NCBI GenBank assembly: GCA_019843655.1
Contig: JACDQD010000002.1
Coordinates: forward strand, 9,041,393-9,105,392
Origin: Lethocerus indicus
Lineage: Eukaryota > Arthropoda > Insecta > Hemiptera > Belostomatidae
Direction of reading: 5' to 3'
DNA length: 64,000 bases
This document shows, one piece after another, positions 59,561 to 64,000 of the stretch. Position numbers and translations under genes: made by a program. The notes below the pieces were generated by a model. It ran no database searches, was not told where the DNA came from, and saw only the letters and a list, made by a program, of their open reading frames with translations. Each line of letters starts with the position of its first letter. Position 1 is the stretch's first letter.

Positions 59561-62500
59561 GGAAGGGAGTGTTTAAGGCGGTAGTTACCCAACTGGACAA
59601 CCAGTATGTAGACGCTAATGTAGCATTTTCCGATAGCGGCGTTGTTGGTTTTACGATTGAGTAATAAAACAAACGCACAGATTGTTTTCATGTGTTTATT
59701 GTTATATCTGTGTTGCATTCTCCAAATTGTGGTTTGGGTTCTCGTAATGTTCGATATTCGTGTGGTAATGTGGTATGTCCTAACACCAAGAAACTGCCAA
59801 GCAATATGAGCCATACCGCTCAACAGAATAACGGAAATCTGTAACACTAGTAACAGTTGAGCGATCGTAACTGTATTCGCTACGGCACTAACAGTTCGTT
59901 GACCAATACTGAAATTACGGAGCCAGCCATCTTACTACTAATATACTAATCTGTGTTCAAAGATAATGCAAGATTCTCTTCTTTGTTTACTTTTAGTAAA
60001 AAATTCTATTACTATTATTATTCATCTTGTCTTTTATAGAGCAATTGGATGCCCTGTCCAGTTAATTACAATTAATAAGAACGAACTAAAAACAGGTTGT
60101 ATTAGACATACTGTCCACACAATATGACTGGTGTTACACACCGACAGTTATTGCATTTTCAAGACAAGATTACACACATTACCAAATTCGAAACAGACTA
60201 AGATAGCAACGAAAGAGTAAGAAGAATAATACGAGCAAAAAAATTGCGGTTAAGTGTAAGTGGTATAAACATACTACGACAAAAAATAATTATTAATTTA
60301 TGCAAAAACGAAAATGTTGAAACATATATGGGTTTATAAGTTATAAATATAACAAATATCAAAGCCCAATAATGTGACAAAACTAGATTTACCCTCTTAC
60401 CAACCTTCCTATTTACCTGACTGTATTTCTGTGCACTAGAATCCCCCTCTTAAATTAGAGAGAATCTGGCCAAGACACAATTAGTGAATACAGTTATTTG
60501 TATTCATGTTAAGCATGTTGCCAATGTGTATTTACTGCGATATACTAAAAAATAGCTTTGAAAACTGTTATAATATTCGCTTATTGTATTGTATGAATGC
60601 AGACACCAAAAAGTATAAAACACATTCATAATACCTTTATTTTTATTTACACGCCGTCATCTCAAAAACTGATCTGACATGCAGGGATTTCGTTGAGAAT
60701 TAATTTTCGTTGCCTTGTCACAATTTAATTCAAATAAATACCAACTGAAAACAAACGGCCGGAACTATTCAATTTACCTGAGTAAGCCTTACCAATTTTT
60801 TCGGCAACCGATGATACTAACAACATCGCGGTTTAAGTGCACTCTCGGATGGTCGCTACATTAATCGGGCATGGGTCAGTGAGATTCCAAACGTGGATCT
60901 CTGGAGACACCTCACTCTCGGTTGGCCGATACACTTGGCTCATACTTCCAGGAGGGGGCGTTGGCCAATTGACTGCAGCCTTTCGATTTGTGCTTAGTGT
61001 CATGCTTCTCGAGCAAGTTTTAATTCGGATAGAAGACTGCGTAAATATGTCGGGGAGAAATTTTCCGGAAATTAATATAATCTTTTTACCCTTATAATGT
61101 TCTGTATAAATTGCACCTCCTAAAAACAGGGCAAACAGCGAAAGAGTTTGCAGAATTGAAGGTCAGTGTCCCACTTTAGTAAAGTTCAAAAATAAATTCT
61201 TGGCACTCTTTCAATTTTGAGTAATTTCCCATCAGCGTAATTTGGAGAGATATTTTGTATTGCCACATGTAAACAACACACACGCACGCAAATTTTTCAA
61301 TTTATAAGATTTACCTATAATTAAATTTTAATATTCTTTTCAACCATTTACCTCAGTAACCTTATTAATACGTACTAACTGGCCCATTAACTGGTACAAA
61401 AACAATGAATTTGTATTTTTGGTCTTCATGAAATTATCCAACTCAGAATTATAATAACTGACAGAAACCAGATTTACACCAGTGTCCGTAAGGCGTATGT
61501 TCTAATTTAACATTTCGTTGTTAATTTATTGTTAACATAATGAGAGGCCATGAGGATCCTATGACGTATTATAAAACAATAGGGAAATTAAAATTGAAAT
61601 TATAGAGTTTAGAAATGTAAGTGGGTATTGGATGAGCGGTGACAGAAGCTCGAAATATTTGTTATATAATATTATTGAAATTTTATTATATATTAAATAT
61701 TATTAATTTACCTCTCAGGATTAAGACTCAGTTCTTTCCGTATTGTTGGGAACGACCCTTGACTAATATACCCCTATCCCTTTTAAGTTATTTATGCACT
61801 GTATCTCTGTTCAGATATGTATGGGTTATAAAATAAATAGATACAAAAATAACAACTAAACGTAGGAAACACACTACACCCAGGAGAGTTCTAGTGCGGA
61901 ATGGAATAAAACTTTCTACTGGCACTCGTTTGATTGTTTTCCATCAAAAGGCAGAATTCAGCATCTGCTGCACAAGTATTCTGCCCACAATAATATACAA
62001 TATTAATAAAAAAGATAGATGTACATACGTTCTTTCTGGACGTTAGTTACACTTGTGTCACTTTTCCACTGCACTATAATATCAAGTGAAAATAATTAGC
62101 AATTCGAATTATAATCTAACACAATTGTAAAACAAATAAGCCTAAACTTTCATGCCGAAAAGTCACAACACTGCCACTGACAACATTCCAAAGCTGAAAG
62201 GTATCTGGATATATGTCCGTCTGTGTGTTAGTTTCCTTAATTACTGTACTCTTTAAATTTATCTTAATAAGTACAATTGTGAAACATTGTATGTCGCTCC
62301 CTTCTCATGATAAAGAAGCCACCCACTTGTGGCATTTATGATGTGTAACTTTTATGTAGTACGAAAACATGAGCTCGGAAATATTTTCAAGGGATGTATG
62401 CAATTATTATATTGGTTTTCCTGTGACTTTAAAAATTATCTTAAGAGCTGAGAATAAAATCGCCGACATAAATTATTTTCGTTATTTTCTTGAGGAAGAA

Positions 62501-64000
62501 ACGGACATTTTTTATTGCACAAGAAAACGTACATCCTTATTTAGAAACAACGTTATAGATTAATATTTGATAAGGAATAAATTAAAAAAATAGTTTTAAC
62601 ACATATCTAAGCTTTTGCAAACAACATTTTAGATATAACGTGGGAAATTCAGGAAATAGGAAAGTTATAGGAAGTGACACCAAATCGAACCATTCGTATG
62701 AATAACGATAAGCAGTCCTTTATCAGATAACAAACTCAATTTTCCTCTTTCAAAAGTCAATAAATATTACAGGTTTGTTAGTTCATTCCCTCTTCTGGTT
62801 GTAGTGTGGATACTCTTTTCGCAATATTGCCAGGTTTTTTATCCTTTAGTTCAGAACTGATGTATTCCTCTTCGATGTGAATTCATTAGTAAATGTTAGA
62901 GCAACTAAAATCTAGATATTTAACTATTTTCAAATAATTTTTCATTTATGCGCTGAATATCAGACAAGTCCTACAGCATGACGTGATTGAGCAATATACA
63001 CAAACCAGATGCTTCTAAAAAAAAAAACAAGATTGCAAATGAGGCTTCTGCGAGTGAAGTCACTACAATTCTCGCAGCTGAAACTGGCCATGGAAAAAAG
63101 ACCTTGTTCCGGGCATCTATAGGTTTCTTTCTAGAATCAGATAGAATGGATTCTCTGAAAATCTTTGTACCTTTCGGGTATTTACCAGAAACATTGACTT
63201 CATCAATCGTCGTTTTACCTTTTTTTTCACCCTCCAATGAAAAATACGAGGTGTTTAATTATTATTTCTTTTAAATATTATTTGTTTAATAATAATATGT
63301 ATTATACTATTATTAAATTTATTATTGATACCAGTGATCTTGATATATTTGAAATGACCGGATCTATGTGTCACTTGAACGGAGAGCTTCCTACAGTACG
63401 GAAGCATTATAAGGAAGCAGAATGAAACTATTATATAATAGAGTTGGGTAGCGGATAGATGTCTGCCAGTTTGTATTTTTAATAGTATGGCTGTACTAGG
63501 CCATGAAAACGGAAATAGCTGACAAGCTATTGATGTATCGGAAATTTATTGCTGTATGAATTCACTTGTAATCGCTTGTTTGACTGAATCGAATGGAATA
63601 CTCCTTTTATTAAGCTGCATTCGTACATGAATTATTTTTACTAACGGAATTGAGTGCAGTAACAATAGATGCTTGTCGTACATTGGCTACATAACCCTTA
63701 GTAAAAGTGGACAACAAACAAAAAGTGCTAAACAAAAATGTGTTATTCGTAAACAAATGCGCTGCAGGTGGTGAGAGAGCGTGTTCTGTTTCTCAGAAGA
63801 AGTAAATTTCTAGACCTAAGTTTGGCTGTACAGTGTGAGGAACAAACTGATCCCAGAAATAAAATCTTCACTTTCTCAATAAAATTCTCTGTTATGTAAT
63901 GTCCGAAAACAAAGCCAATGATACTTTACAAACGGAAGCGATCCCACTGACTAAATCCTTAAAACCGACATGATAACTTTATTATATTCCGAAATCACGT

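Larger units (their letters stand above)
57241..64000. other. Right-hand intergenic region, no gene recognised
   Basis: 6.8 kb with no exon I can support. It holds a (TA)n tract (57270-57314), a tRNA-derived SINE-like block (59455-59560), and several CG-rich patches (58080-58260, 60830-61070). Open frames at 59500-59847, 60837-61097 and 62971-63274 carry no family motifs and lack splice or codon signals that would separate them from chance. It may be the large 5' intron or upstream region of a neighbouring gene. Confidence 0.5.

Noticed and set aside
62971..63274. Opposed open frames of 88 and 95 codons
   Set aside because: Each is the antisense of the other, with no motif, start context or splice signal to prefer either.
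1..64000. CRISPR arrays, bacterial operons, viral or phage genes
   Set aside because: None seen. Split genes and animal-specific families show a eukaryotic chromosome.

Overview
The window is a stretch of an AT-rich, intron-bearing animal genome, almost certainly an insect or close arthropod relative. Genes are split by short GT-AG introns, intergenic DNA is AT-rich with long (TA)n tracts, and the gene set (Draper with an EMI domain, Mlx/Bigmax, a GMC oxidoreductase of the insect glucose-dehydrogenase type, UHRF1) fits an insect that has kept DNA methylation machinery. Fruit-fly-like dipterans, which lack UHRF1, are unlikely. I cannot name the species. Exon boundaries below were worked out by hand from splice sites and reading phase, and the coding phases close for every complete gene except where stated. 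Layout, left to right: (1) 1-2297, minus: 5' part of a TSPAN13/31-type tetraspanin that runs off the left edge. (2) 2860-5748, plus: complete SLC25A39/40 mitochondrial carrier, head-to-head with the tetraspanin across 562 bp. (3) 7566-10051, plus: Mlx (bHLH-Zip), with a second possible first exon at 7362-7398. (4) 11570-17569, plus: complete UHRF1 (UBL, tandem tudor, PHD, SRA, RING). (5) 19606-25634, plus: a GAF-GAF-PDE protein whose catalytic metal site has been lost, a probable pseudo-phosphodiesterase. (6) 32788-35851, plus: GMC oxidoreductase, with a possible upstream coding exon at 29248-29286. (7) 36553-39696, minus: WDR61/SKI8, convergent with the GMC gene. (8) 40524-43080, minus: thiamine pyrophosphokinase with one GC-AG intron and a miniature inverted-repeat element just upstream. 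(9) 46417-55882, minus: complete Draper/MEGF10-like engulfment receptor in 19 coding exons. (10) 55883-64000: no gene recognised. These genes do not form an operon or pathway cluster. They are mostly ordinary housekeeping genes. The most unusual content is the degenerate GAF-PDE protein with an intact GAF-B ligand motif, two inverted-repeat mobile elements, a decayed duplicate of a UHRF1 micro-exon, and a visible contrast between CpG-poor housekeeping exons and CpG-rich GMC and intergenic sequence, which fits the presence of UHRF1.
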